A DNA stretch of 64,000 bases from Petrosia ficiformis (lineage: Eukaryota > Porifera > Demospongiae > Haplosclerida > Petrosiidae). Shown piece by piece: positions 25,611-39,700 of the stretch (the first letter of the stretch is position 1; every line of letters starts with the position of its first letter). Made by a program: the position numbers and the translations under genes. Below the pieces are notes generated by a model that ran no database searches, had not been told where the DNA came from, and saw only the letters and a list, made by a program, of their open reading frames with translations. Where the stretch lies: positions 54,973,746 through 55,037,745 of the forward strand of contig OX345636.1 in assembly GCA_947044365.1 (NCBI GenBank). The letters are read 5' to 3'.

Positions 25611-26454
25611 CAAATGAAAAACTCCTTACATGTATGTTCTCATATATACAACTTTAAGACTATTTTTGTAATGATTATGTAGGCCATGATGAACAAGTTA
25701 TTTTTGTATTTTGAAGTTGTAAAATGTTTACTGAAAATTTATGCAGTGATTTTTTGTGGGTTTATTAGTTCTCTAATTACATGTACTGAATATTTTGTAT
25801 TTGTGTTCATGTGATGTCAACGTTTTAATTGTTAAAGTTCATTGAATGCTAATATTATCAAAAGGACTAATCATCAATGGAGCAAAGTTAATTATGGCCA
25901 TGTGGTGATTATTGTTCTTGAGTGGTGGTACTAAATCACTATCTATTAATTGCCACTGAGTCTTCATCTCTTAGATTTTTGGGTGTAAGGGCACATGTCC
26001 CTTGAACGAGATTTTGTATATATTAACCTACGATCATCCACTTTTCAAATTCCTAGTTGCTTACTGTTGGAGTTAGTTGACGCACTCCTTAATCCTAGCT
26101 GATATGAATGATACTCAACTTGAATAAGTATTTAAGAAATATTGGTGATTCCAGTAATCTACGAACAATTTGCAAGGTTTTGACATCTGTAAATAATTTG
26201 CACAAGCATCAAAGGTTGTAACATACTGTTATAATTTAAATTGAAAGTATGAATGAATGGGAGGATCTTGCATGATAATGACAAAGTATCATTTATTATA
26301 CAGCTAATCTTTTAACATCAAATTAATAATTATATTGTATGCAGTCTCTGGTATTATCTATTAAGTCAGCATTCAAAATAATCTGTGGATAGTTTGCACA
26401 AAATCAAACATGCTGGAAACAGACATGGGGTCATTTACAATGCAATGTAATGTG

Positions 26455-26517
<63 letters not shown>

Positions 26518-27897
26518 CTATTATTATTACTTTAAAAATCAGTATATTACTATTACTACTACTAATACCTCTAAGTCAGTGTAATATATTGTTATTACTA
26601 TTATCTTAAAAATCAATATAATTATTACTATTACATTATAATTATTACTCGTACCTTCAAAATCAATATAATGAGCCTATAATTTTATTACTATTTTACT
26701 ATTACTGTTACCTTAAAATAACTATTACTGTTATGGATTGCTATAGATTGAAATTTCAGTCATGTTTTAAACTGCATTTAATGTTCATGGGTTCAAAAAC
26801 AGAACCAGCAAGTCTACGCCTTCTAGCCAAATACATTTCTCTACAATACTAAAATGTCTCTCTACTGGCCCTACTTTAAATGAACCTATTACTTATTAAA
26901 GGTCAATTACAATTGCTATTACTATTACCTCAGCATATAGATTACTATTACTAATACTATTATATACTTGATTGTCTATTGCTACACTAGTACTAATTAT
27001 AATATATACCATTACCTTTACTATTAGTATTACCATTACCTTGAATCATATAATTCTTACTAATATTGATCTTTGGGACTTCATAACTAATGTGTGGACG
27101 GAATGGAAATTGCAATTGCAATTTTCTGTCTATCCCACAAATTGATCAATGTTTCCATTTGCTTTGAACTATGCTTTCTTTTCCGTGCAAAATGGTGGCT
27201 AGGCAGGAGATGACATGTTTTAATGAAACAGAGGTCAAGTTTGTGTCCAATATTTCTTGCCAATAAATTATTCAATGTTTCATCATAACTAAGTAAATTT
27301 GAGCCTGGCTTGAAACTGATCAGATAGGAGGATGTACTTGTAACTTTGCTTTTTGTATAACTGACAGCTGTGTTAACCTATAACTGACGAAAATGTTAGC
27401 TAATTATAGCTAGCCATGTGTCGTTCATAGCAATAGAACAGCCAATGAGACAGGAAACTGCTTAAGTTCCCTGTCGGTAAAAATTATGTCATCTTCCTCA
27501 TCTTGTACACACAATTAGTCCCTCATCTATTGTAATAATTCTCTCGGGATTGTTGTTGTAAACAATGAATAGTTGATTGTCAAACCTACAAGGTGTAGTT
27601 CCAAGATGCAATCACGATTATTGAGACCACAAAAAATATCTATTTGGGAACAACAGAAAATGTGTTTGATTTTTAGGATCAACAGACATAAGCTACATTG
27701 CTTCAATTTTCTGTCTGTACGTATTGGAATATGATCTAACTGGTACATGTAAATATTACCAAGTCTCACAAAAAGATACTAAATCTGCATTTAAACTGAT
27801 GATACAAATTGCGGTATAAAAACCATAAATATTTACAGTGCAAGAATTATCTATACCAAGTAGTATCATTGTAATTTTGTATTTACTTGCCATGTAG
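25611..27897. other. Intergenic region between convertases A and B
   Basis: Holds a long AT microsatellite (26452-26516) and then about 500 bases of ATTACT-like low complexity (26517-27060). No exon 1 or exon 2 for copy B could be found here. Short open frames have no support. Confidence 0.6.
26452..26516. repeat. AT microsatellite
   Basis: About 65 bases of alternating TA with two small ATTATA interruptions, followed by an ATTACT-rich tract. Confidence 0.95.
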
Positions 27898-30800
27898 TAA
27901 TTATTAGAAAAAGAGTAAAGAAAGGTTATACTGTTTCAGTTGACAGCAAAGGACAAAACAATTGTCACTAGTAAGTTTAGTTTATGTTCAGGATGATGAA
28001 CAATTGAGATTTAGCTACCGATATTCCAATATTAAATATTAAATCACTATCTACTGATAATATTTCATCTACTTTCTATATTATAGTAGTTGATTTTTAA
28101 AATTACCTAATCCATACAATAAAAATTACGCTACCATAATATCAGTGAAAACTATATATACTGATACTACAATAATAATGCCCACTGGTGTTCAGGTATG
28201 CCCGTATGTGTAAGAAATTATTGTCATAGTGTGATTCACTCATGCAGCGAAACCAGATGATACTGCGGATGCAAAAACGTGATAAACCAGCTAACTTGTT
28301 TTCTCCAGTACTGTTTCTTGTTTATTCCATTACTCTGCAGAAAAGTGCTAAAATTGCTTAAATCAACTGACTGTTAATGATGATGGTGAGTGTAGATTAT
28401 TATGGAATGTTACTGCAGAACCAAAAATGGCTTCATGTTCACGATTAATTCAAGATTTGTATGAGAATTAAGATAGCTGTGTAGAGAAACAGAACCTATC
28501 CACTGTGCTTTGTCAGCAGTTACATCTTATATATTGGAAATTAATTTTATGTGACATTTCAAATATAATTTATGTGGCTGCTAATACACGTATGTTCTTT
28601 AAAACCTTATATCTGTACCTTTAAAGTGATATAATAATTGTAACTATATATATATATCAGTTTAAAGATGCCGCAGTTCATTGACTTATTGTACAAAGAA
28701 GATAATGAGTGATTTCATATAAGTATTACATCAAAATTATTTCGCAGGAATGTGTACTTTTTGAAAAATTGCTCATAGTTATAAATAGTTGTCATTATTG
28801 TTGCACATGTTTAAAGAATTGGTGCAGAAAGTTTTCGTTTTGGATGAGACTGTAATTACATTGGAATGGAATGAACGTGATTGGATGCAAAGATGATATG
28901 TAGTAATTATAATACATCACAAGTAATTCAATTGGTTTGCTAAATTATTACTCTTGAAATTCCTATGGTAGTTTATTGTTATGATCGATCATACACATTG
29001 ATTATATTATATTGACTTGTCTGTAGTTGATAAAACTTCCAGCAAACACATGCATATGCATGTTTTCTTATGTAGGTCTTGAGTGGACACATCCTGATAT
29101 AAAAGAAAATTGTGTAAGATAACAGATGGATGGATATACACAAATACTCCACTGTGTACTTATATACCTACCTACATGTTATAGAATTCTGCTGCAAGTT
29201 TTGACTTTGTTCATAATGACAGTGATCCATCTTCATCTCCTGATGATTCATCAGTGAACCTAATAGTCATGGTACAGGTTGTGCTGGAGAAATAGCTATG
29301 GTTAAGAACAGTCAGTGTGGAGTAGGTGTAGCATACAAGAGTAATGGTAGGTAGGTGATACATGTTTCACATCTGATTGGGTGATGTTGGTGTATCATCC
29401 TACTTGTTTGCTTAGTAACATAAGCAATAAATGATTATTGATACCAAAAAGGATAGTCTCCATAACTCTAACCCTATCTAAATGAAATAGTGATGACATC
29501 TAAACTGGGTGATATAAACTAAAAACCCAGCACTAAAACTTTATACAATTTGCCCTAGTTATAGTACCTTTGAAGCTCTGAACCTAGAATTGTGACAGCC
29601 GTAGCTATAGGAAAATGGTGTTCCACGTGCAACTGACAGGACCATATATTCTGTACATTTATCGGTATCTGGGTGGTGTTGCACTACAAGATCTAGACAA
29701 GAAAATGAATTAAAATTTAATGCTTTGAGATTTATCCTGAGAACATTTTAGCTGCCACAGAATCTAAATACTGTGTGTATACTGTAGTCATTAAGAAAAT
29801 AGGCCTTGTTAAATGAAAAAGAGACAGATTGAACAAAATTTAATGATACTTAACTCATTTTATTTGCAAGTTGTATAGGTATGTAATTTCCAAGACGTGC
29901 TGCCGTCATTAAATGTCTACTGTAGTTATATATCATTCCCAAGTTTAGCATATGAGCTAATGTCTTTATGAGCTACACCTTTGACTTATATTATCTATTT
30001 AGTGGTATACATATTGCCATACAAACCAGGATATACCTAGGAATACATGCGATACAAAGGCACTTTCATTTGCAATCATTGCTGCACAGCTTAATACAGG
30101 TAAAACATTCTTAAACACTATTGAAAAGAAAAGAATTATTAAAATCATGGAGAAAAGCATGCTCCTGATAATTGTTTTGTGATGAACATATTCATTGCTG
30201 ATGACTTCATCTTGTTTAAAACACCACATGCACTCTACTTTTAAAGTTGCAGCAAAGGCTGCATAAGCTATTAGATGCAGGCTACTTCTTTCCAACTGCA
30301 TGGCTGTAGATTATGTCAATGTGCATTCTTTTACATGATGATATAACTTCCTTAACTACATAATATATATGTATAATATTGTTGTATTCGTTTGATAATA
30401 GTGACCACTTTTAGTTATAGTTGCAGTATGTCTAGTTTATCACAATTGTAGTTATAGTTATAGTTAGTTAACTAAATCAATTTTAGGCTTACTGAAAGTG
30501 TTTTAGTTTTATGGCCATATATAATTCATTATAATTTATAGTAGTAGATATGTTATCAATAAAATTATTTCATGCTTTTTTTTTTTAATTTATATTTCTT
30601 GTTACAGGTTTGATGGTTAATTTTAGTTCAGCTACAGATGCACATGAAGCTGATGCACTAGGATATGCAAATGATTATATCGAGATATACAGTAACAGCT
30701 GGGAACAACTGATTTGGGATTCACAGTAGGTCGCCCAGAAAGTTATGTCAAAACTACATTTAAGAATGCAGTAATTTCAGTAAGTTTAAAACTGTATGTG

Positions 30801-32549
30801 CTATGATAAAAAATGATTTTGATTCTTATTGATTTACTAGCTAATAATTTACAGTAACACATGAATTGCTAAATAGATTTTACAATAATGCTTATGAATA
30901 GATGGATTCTATATGAATGACGACTTTCTCATGATGTCAGAAACTCAACAAAATATTACATTTACTTTTAAAGATTCTTGCATCATTGTTATACTGCATC
31001 TGCTATATACAACAGCTAATAGTATTATTTGCAGGTTTTATATTCTTCCTGAATCTTCCCTGTGGTCTTTTACGCACCACGGTATTATTTTACCAAGCAA
31101 CTTCCTATGTATACTACGTATACAAGCATACTTGCGTATATGACACAAGAATATACATAGTTTGAACCAATCGGAAAGCAATCATAGGAATAGGATAGGC
31201 CATAATAATAATTATTATACTAGTGCAATCATTATATTAGGAACGAAATGGAAATGGTTCTATATATGTATGGGCTTCTGGCAATGGAAGACAGCATTAT
31301 GATTCTTGTGCAGCTGATGGATATGTCAATAGTATCTATACTATAGCAGTTGGATCAGCTGATCACAATGGATATCAAGCAGACTATGATGAAAATTGTA
31401 CTGCTAAAATGGCTGTTATACATTCAGTTATAACTCTGACACATTTCCATCTTCTGTAGATGATATACAAGGGATCCTTACAATCAAATTGTGAGTCAAT
31501 CATTCCAAAAGAGAATAAACATTATCTGCATAGAAGCCTTACCACAATGACATTATAGATGTATATGGACATTTTCATGACAGTTATGAGCAAATTGTAG
31601 TTAAAGATACTGCATGACTACTAGACAAAAGTACTAAATTGTTTTCATACTAGTATACATGGCTAATAATTAAAAAATCACCTTATAATAATGAGTTCAC
31701 ACTGCTGTGATTGGTAGTTCATATTTCACAAGGAATCACTGTTTGCTGTTTTGGGATAGCCTGTTTTGTATTATTTGTTCAATTCTGATCTTCGAGTTGA
31801 ATCGCATAAACTTGGACATTTTTTGGAAATGACCTCACTCTCTGGCAATATATTATCCAAACTTCAGACACATGACCTCTGAAATGTGATAATATTATAA
31901 CATATATTTATGCTTGTGTTGGTTACTGTGTGTGGAGAACACAGGCTTGAATTAACGAGCTATTGGATAGCTGGAGGAAAGAAACCAGCATGTACGTAGA
32001 AACTACAACTATTTATATATATATATATATTTTTTTTTTCTTGTAACAGACAACTATTGATCTTAATGGTGGTTGGACTGATGGATTTAATGGTACAAGT
32101 GCTTCTAGTCTCTGCTACAATTTGCCTTGGCAGTTGAAGCAAAGTAAGAAAGATTTAAATTCAAGATGTTGTTTCGATACCAACTATGAATCCAACAATG
32201 CTTGCAAATCCATTGCTTCATTATTGAATTACAGTATAATTATAAATATTAGGGCATAAGTGAATACTTCATTCATATCTTACCAAATTGATCTAAACCC
32301 TCCCTTAAACTATGTACATAAACAATCATAGATAGAAAATGGTATTAAATTTTATGATTTATAATTTCCAGCTCAAACCTGAAATGGAGAGATATTCAGT
32401 ATTTAATAGTGTATACATCAGATACTACAAAACTGAAAAGGAGGAGAATGGACAACCAATGAAGCAGCTCTTAAAGTGAGTTCCCAATTTGGATTTTAGC
32501 TCTGGCCATGGTGACCAGAGCTAAAAACTGGATTAATGTACCTAATCAG
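27898..32549 (+). pseudogene. Proprotein convertase copy B, decayed
   Basis: Recognisable exon relics in the order of copies A and G: exon 3 near 27898-27970 (RKRVKK site still readable), exon 5 at 29076-29113, exon 6 near 29185-29350, exon 7 at 30608-30779, exon 8 at 31241-31490, exon 9 at 32050-32143 and exon 10 from 32372 to about 32549. Lesions: a one-base loss before the catalytic His in exon 6, indels around SNSW in exon 7, a frameshift in the second half of exon 8, 7 bases missing around the catalytic Ser in exon 9, and several changes in exon 10. Exons 1, 2, 4 and the P-domain exon were not found. Exon 8 is valuable because it retains the WASGNG oxyanion segment that copy A lacks. No product is expected. 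Confidence 0.85.
30895..31195 (+). mobile_element. Diverged copy of the CCCTATGATTGCTTT inverted-repeat family
   Basis: The interior word TTTTAAAGATTCTTG, the CTACGTATACAAGCATACTTGCG block and the right end GGAAAGCAATCATAGGAATAGG match the family. The left end is eroded. It lies directly upstream of exon 8 of pseudogene B. Confidence 0.55.
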
Positions 32550-33703
32550 ATCCCTTACAATTGCCTATTCAATAAACTGTATTATTTTATTAGTTTTATT
32601 TCAATTCCCTTTATTTTTATATTGTAACTTCTGCCATAATTATATAATAATAATTAATAATAATTATTATTAATTATAATTATTATGAAACTCCAAATGT
32701 ATTAGTATATATATAGCTATATAATTTTATTGTTCACAAAAATATTATGGACTAGTAATTATGAAATGAGATTAAAAATTTAAATACTAGGAATAGTTGC
32801 AGTTTCTAATGCTTTGAAAATTGGACATGTAAGGTTAGTCATCTACTTTGAATCCATAGCAATCTTTTGTTAGCTTGAGGTTCAAATCGCTCCAATTAAG
32901 ACCATTTTCATTCTTTCAGTATATAAATTTGTGTTATTAATGTGAATGGTTTTACTAAAACTGTAGCGTTGCATGTGTATTGCAAGGCACATACACAGTA
33001 CTAATGTATGTGGAAAGTAAAGAGTAATATTAATGCAATGTTACTGTGCTTGCAAAAGTTAAATTTTCAGTTTTTTCCAATTGTTAATTTTGTTATAATA
33101 ATATTACGACAATGATGGACTGAACAAACCATTTTGAAAATTAAATTCATAGTCATATATAATTCTTTACGCATGTCAGAGTAAGTAGCATTAGTATATA
33201 AATAAGAGAAAACACCTATCATTGTGAGAAAGTATATGTCTCTAGGGAAGTGATGCTCTGAGAGAAACCACTGTAGTAGCACAGAGTACAGTATTGAATG
33301 ACTATACAGTATACAACATCTCCTAACAAATCAACTTCATACCATGCGTAGTTGCAACATGCATACATATACAACATAATTATATAAAGAGGATAATACT
33401 CATTTGTAGATGAAAATTTTTCACGCAAAAATCTGACATAAAAAGCAGCAGTATAAAAATTGTGAGAATAGAAATGAATATACTCAAATTATAATGATAT
33501 TCATATTTGATTCTACACACATAATAAAAATAATTAAGATCCACTACAAAAATATATGAATTAATGAACACAATACTGAAATTAAAATAACCAAGTACAT
33601 AATAATTATAACAATTATAATTATAATTTATTATATTACTGGTATATCAATAATTATAATTATGTAAAAATAAAACTCCAGCTGAAACATCCAACTTAAC
33701 GAT
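32550..33703. other. Spacer between pseudogene B and the 3' end of copy C
   Basis: Very AT-rich. It includes an ATAATTATTA-type self-complementary tract at 32640-32690 and a possible polyadenylation signal for the minus-strand gene at 33632-33627. No P-domain exon belonging to copy B was found. Confidence 0.6.
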
Positions 33704-36700
33704 TTAAAGTTCATTCTTTATTATTCTACAAACACTTGGAGATGGAGATGGGGGTACTACAATGGGATCAGGAAAGTAACAGTATCCACTTGCAACTTCG
33801 TTTGGTGAAACACACTCACTAGGCTGAATACATTCCAGTGTCGTAGCATTACGCAAAAGAGTGCTATTGCAGGCATCACAATTTAGAGAACCAGTACCAG
33901 AACAACCTCGAGCACACGACAAGTCACATTGTGAAGGTATATTAGCAACAGATTGGGGTATTTCAGACACACCATATATGGTAACTGATACGTTGCTCAC
34001 GCTCCCAAATCCGAAACCTTCATTCCAGTATACACTAATTGTCCAACTACCACTAGGATTCTCTCCCCAATGCAAGACACTTAAAAATGGCCAATCAGTA
34101 TATCCCTCTAGAGTTACACTATCAAACGGTCGTGTGAAAAGTAATGTCGATACAGTATTACTTGGGGATGTAATATTTGCTGCAAGATTACCACGTCCAG
34201 AGTCATTTGGTTCGAGAGTCATGGTAACAACAAGATGTTCCATATACACTATGCTGCCGGAATATGTAAATGCAATTTCCAAAGGATTCGCAAAAGATGC
34301 AGATCTTAAGAAAGAGAAAGATTTATTTTAATGCACAAAGTGTGTTTTTTTTTAATGGCAAGTGAAGACTAAGAATCACAGTGGTATAACCAACAAAACA
34401 TTAAAACACTCATCTTCTCAGAAGCAAATTTAAAAAAAAATTATATTTGGTTATTGTAGGTATATTCATTTTTTATGCAAAATTACTTCCCCCAGCAGTG
34501 CTTAGCCCAGTGTTTATATTTCCTCCAAAAAATCTTAAATTCCCTCTTAAATTTGTTAATGAAGCATTAATTGATCTTTGTACTTCACTGCATTAAAAGA
34601 GGTAAAGCTATTCTACCACCAATATTATGCCACTATGGTTCTGAGCCATTCAAAGCAAACTAACTTACCCAGAAGTTACTGATGGTGTTATATAATCAGT
34701 TACTTGTGATGGTACGTTAATCCAACGTTGAGCTCTAGTTACCATAGCATCAGCATCTATAGCACCAAATCCAAATTGATGACTAACAATTAGTCCTGCT
34801 CCATTAGTGAATTCATCATCAGTGAGATCAACCAAAGGATCAGTATTGGATGTGTATACTATAAGATATTGTACATCCCTCCATGTGAGTGCAGGGCTAA
34901 GTAATACATAAAAACATCAGAGTGGCTTTATGTAATCATGCACTTAATTATAAATTTATAATGTATGTATGCATAATGTGTACATATAACCATGCACACA
35001 CCCATATGTATTTATGCACTAATTACAATTTGGCAAGTATATACATATAGGTAGTTTAATGGTTATGCTGAAAGACTAACTTTGCATCCAATGTAAGAGC
35101 AATGATAGCGGATACATATGGAGTAGCTGAAGAAGTTCCACCAAATGAAAGCGTACATTGATTATTGAGATTTAATGTAGCCTGCATGATATTTAAAAAT
35201 ATATAATTATGCTAATTGTTACACAACAGAGAGAAGTCAGTTTTAGTCACATTTCTTGGAATTTAGGAATTTATTAGTGTTCTACAATTCTTTGATTTAG
35301 ATAGAAATGTTCAACAAATTTTGGGAAGCAAGTGCGACCTAATTTTTAAAAAGGAGCACTTTCCTGCAAACAAATTTGATCACATACTAAACTAAAACAG
35401 AGAGCTATGATAGCAAACAGATGCCCCAGTTATCTGGAAAAATAAAAAGTTAATTAATGCAGGTTCTTTTTCTCCACCATCTTAATTAAGAGCCTGTGCT
35501 ATATGAAGGCTAATCAGCTTTTTTTTTCTTTTTTTTTCATTGTACATATAATTATTAAAATATACATTTAATACTGGGCAGTAGACTGCACACATTAAGT
35601 TTTAAAAAAAGACCACGCATTTCATGAATAATTAATAACTAGCAAAGGTACATATTCTGCTAAGTCCCCTTACTTCTAAAAATTTGTCTACACCCATGAT
35701 TTATTTGCTACCAGACGTTTTCTGAGGAGGTTTGTGAAATTGTAACTTTGAATTACAAAAAAAATTGATTAGTAAAAGTGTTCAGAAAAACCGATCCTCG
35801 ACAATGTCTAGTGTGCTGGTTCCTTGTTCGAAGTACCAGTTTTGCTAGAAATCTAACAACAGAAACAGATAAACTACATGCAGTAATCCTCTGATCTGAA
35901 TATGTGGGCAAAGCTTAATAACAAACATGTACATGATTTTTATGCTCATACCACTTGCAAATTGCTTAATGTATTATCAACATAGGCAACAGTCATTTTA
36001 GCAGAACACTTCTCATCATAAGAAGCAGGTGCACCATTTTGACTATAAGATCCAACAGGTATAGTATATATACTCTGTACATAACCATCTGCTGCACAAG
36101 TATCATCCACTCCTCCATTACCAGCAGCCCATGTGAATATATTTCCAAGATTATTTCGACCCTGTAATTCAAACAATGGACATTTGTCTTTCATCCTTTC
36201 AAATATTAACCAACATATCCAATCCATCAATTTTTCCCATCAATCACTGCATACTTGTGTCCATCACTCAATCCATCCATAATTCAATACAATACCTCAG
36301 TAGATCCCTCTCTCAGTGCTTGAACAGTCATTGGTCTTGGTCCGTCCACAACTTCACCATCATCAAATGGTCCCCAACTATTACTATATATATCAATATT
36401 TCCTCGATTATGACTTAGGCTACCAGCCTCTTGAGCATCTGTTGTAGGTCCTACTATTAGACGTAGGCCTGGGATTTGATTAAATATTATAATTACAGTC
36501 TTGCTATTTGTTATAATTACTTCAGACATTGAAAATTATAGACTATAGTATAAATTACCATTCTCATCTAATAGTGGCAGAAATTATATAATATGTATCA
36601 TATATCCTTAACTTGTGTATTCGTTAACTGCTAATTGAAATTACCTGCTACTTTGGAATTGTAAGCAACACCCACTCCACAGACATTATTGCCACGAACC

Positions 36701-39700
36701 ATACCAATTTCTCCAGCACATGCAGTTCCATGTGAATCGAAAAAAGAAGGATTTGGATCACTGTCTGAATCATAATAGTCGAAACTGTTACTAGAATCCT
36801 GTGTGAATACAACTGTTATATAATAATAATACAGTAATGAGTACTTTAATTAATGTAGCTATGCATTCAGAAAGCAATATTACATATAAAATGTAAGATG
36901 TATATAGCTATTGTACATATAGAAATTTTTAAAAATTGCTAACATAGCTAAATATCCACTCTAGTTAGAGATACAACCATTATATTGTACATATGCTACT
37001 GTTGCAAATATGAACACCAATTAACCAGTGAAAAATGAGTAATGGGAGAATGTTGTTTACAGCTCTAATTTAAAAAAAGATTTCATCTAAGCTCAAATAT
37101 TTGTTTTTACAGCCATTGAGCCTATGCTAGCTATTAGGCATGCATATTGAATCTCAATGTAAATGTCACTGTATTAAAATAACTGTACATTATGTAAACA
37201 GAATCTCTATATGTGCACACACAACACATATAATTACATAACTAACATAGTTGTCAGCTAGGTCAGTATGTCGACGATCAAGACCTATTGAACACAGAAA
37301 TAGAGAATCATGAAACAGTTTAATAGTTGTAATAATTAAACTCACCATCATCAACTACACCCACTGTGATATTGTTTCCAGTAAACCCTTGTATCCATGC
37401 TGGTTCAATATTAAGGTCAAGCAGTAGTATTGTTTCACCAGTTTGACCAGTATTGTTCTATACATTATGTTAGGCACAATTATGGATGATACATAAACAG
37501 AGATGTTATGGATTTATGGGAGATATTTTATATAATTAAAGAATCAAAGTAGCTATAATAATTACCCTTGCCCAGGGGTGAGTCTACAGAGGGGCAATTG
37601 CCCCCCCCCTAAGTTTTTACTTGTAGCTATGTTGAAAATTATAAACAATAAATTTTTATGAGTTAACATACGTACATGACATAGAGGGTGGAGTTAGTTT
37701 AGTAAGTTTACACAATTGGCCAGTCAGTTTACCCACTGAATGCTCTTCGTCTAAGGTTTGGACGCAGACTATTATTGCGCATAGCTTAAATTAAGTGACC
37801 ACACCCCTCATGAATAATTAATGAAACAAAAAATTTTCGCCACACTCTTCGCACGCTGAGTTTGCCCTACCTTACAAAATTTCTAGACCCTGCCCTCGCC
37901 ACAAAGCGTAGGCGGAAGGGTATGGTAATCATATTGTGTCTCTGTGTGTGTGTCTTCGTAAACGTTTGGGTAAACTACGAACAATGGTGGCTCCAACGAG
38001 CTACTGCTATACTTCAAATTATACAATGATCAAAAATAACAAGAGGCTTTTGCTAAAACACTTCGGACTTGAGAAAACTCTTGGGGGCATCTGGACACAT
38101 CAAAACATAACTAGTCTTGTATCATGGCTATCGCTAGCAAAGCACTACATCAAAGCAAACAAAATTGGGGTGGTGGTTGCTACAACATCAAGCACTGGCT
38201 CCAAGCATTATCCATTACTTTCTAGCTCCGCAACGTCACAGTTTTCTCTAAGGCTCTCTTTGTAAAAAATTTCACAAGACTCATTGATAATCTTTCTTTC
38301 TTCTCTGAGATAAAACAGAGACTAAAATGTAAGACTTATAGTATAGACAAGGAAGAGACTAGAGTAATCATGCTAATTTAAAATCTTTCAGTTATAAAGT
38401 AATAAGTAAGTACTGACATGTTAGTTTGTACGTATATATAACTATTATATATTATATATAATTATATAATAATTATTATTATACAAACTAACATGCCAGT
38501 ATACTTTATATGTTTTGTATATATAAAGTAAACCATCTGAAGTAAACATTGAAAGTAAACATTTTCACTATTATATGACCATACAAACGAGCAATGATAT
38601 ATTATAATCTTTTGGCTTTATGGTGTCCAGCATTCAGCTGATTTTATCATGCCTGAAACACAACAGCCTATTATAGTTATTATTTTGATTATTTTGATTA
38701 TCTACTCTCTTTACCTTTTAAAGAATCTTGTAGAACTTTAGGAATATATTTCAGGTAGAATAGTTAGCTGCAGTTCCAGTTTCTAATTCTATGTAAGCTA
38801 CAAGCAGCTTTCTTTCTGCTGAGTTCGAGGGCGCTTTCTATTACGCGCCACACCTATTAATTGACCGAGCCCCGGGAATGAAATAATTTTCTTAACTACG
38901 TATACAACGCATATTCACGCAAGAGGACACAAACATATACCCGTGGGAAAGCAATATAGTTTGTATTACTTTGCCACGTAAGCGAGGGTCCTGTCCATAT
39001 GGTGCTTGTTATATATGTAATTATATGTATATATATATGTATATGTATGTATGTATGTATATATGTATCTATGTATGTGTGTATATTATATAATAATATG
39101 TATAATCATACCACTGGCCACTGATCTACAAATAAAGGATTAGTAGACATTTGTGGTTGTGAATACTTTTTCTGATGTTGCACTAGAGTCTGTTGGTGAC
39201 AGGATGTTACCTACATATAATATTATATATACATATATGTATATTATATATATATATATTTATTATATATATAATATTATGATGTGATATCATCACTCAG
39301 TAATATGAACTGTATAGTGTAATATGATACTTCCTTAATTTGAACAAGAACAATTCTATTGTTCTATAATCTGATACTTTCTTAACTTACTTATAAATAA
39401 AATTAATATTATAATAATGTATTTAATATATTATATATAATATATATAATACTTATAATGTAATTGCAAGTAGCTAGTTATAAAATTATAACTATAGTTG
39501 TAATAATTATAATTTATGTATTCTATACTATAATTATATAATTAAATAACTTTTGAATTTATAAATAGCTGTTTCATGTAGAAATCAAGTTTTTTGTAAA
39601 ACTAAACAAGTTGCCAATGTACCCACATACTCCAAAAATAAGAGTTAAAGTTAATTCCTGCCTATGGATTGATATCAAATTAAGTATTCTTTTGATATGA

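Noticed and set aside
28380..28395. Possible exon 4 relic of pseudogene B (GATGATGGTGAG)
   Set aside because: Only a dozen bases match the exon end and donor; too short to support.
33861..34331. 156-codon plus-strand frame
   Set aside because: Antisense shadow of the P-domain exon of copy C, which has clear domain motifs and splice phase.
37936..38265. 109-codon plus-strand open frame
   Set aside because: It lies in an inverted copy of the ~0.6-kb interspersed repeat and has no splice signals or family resemblance.
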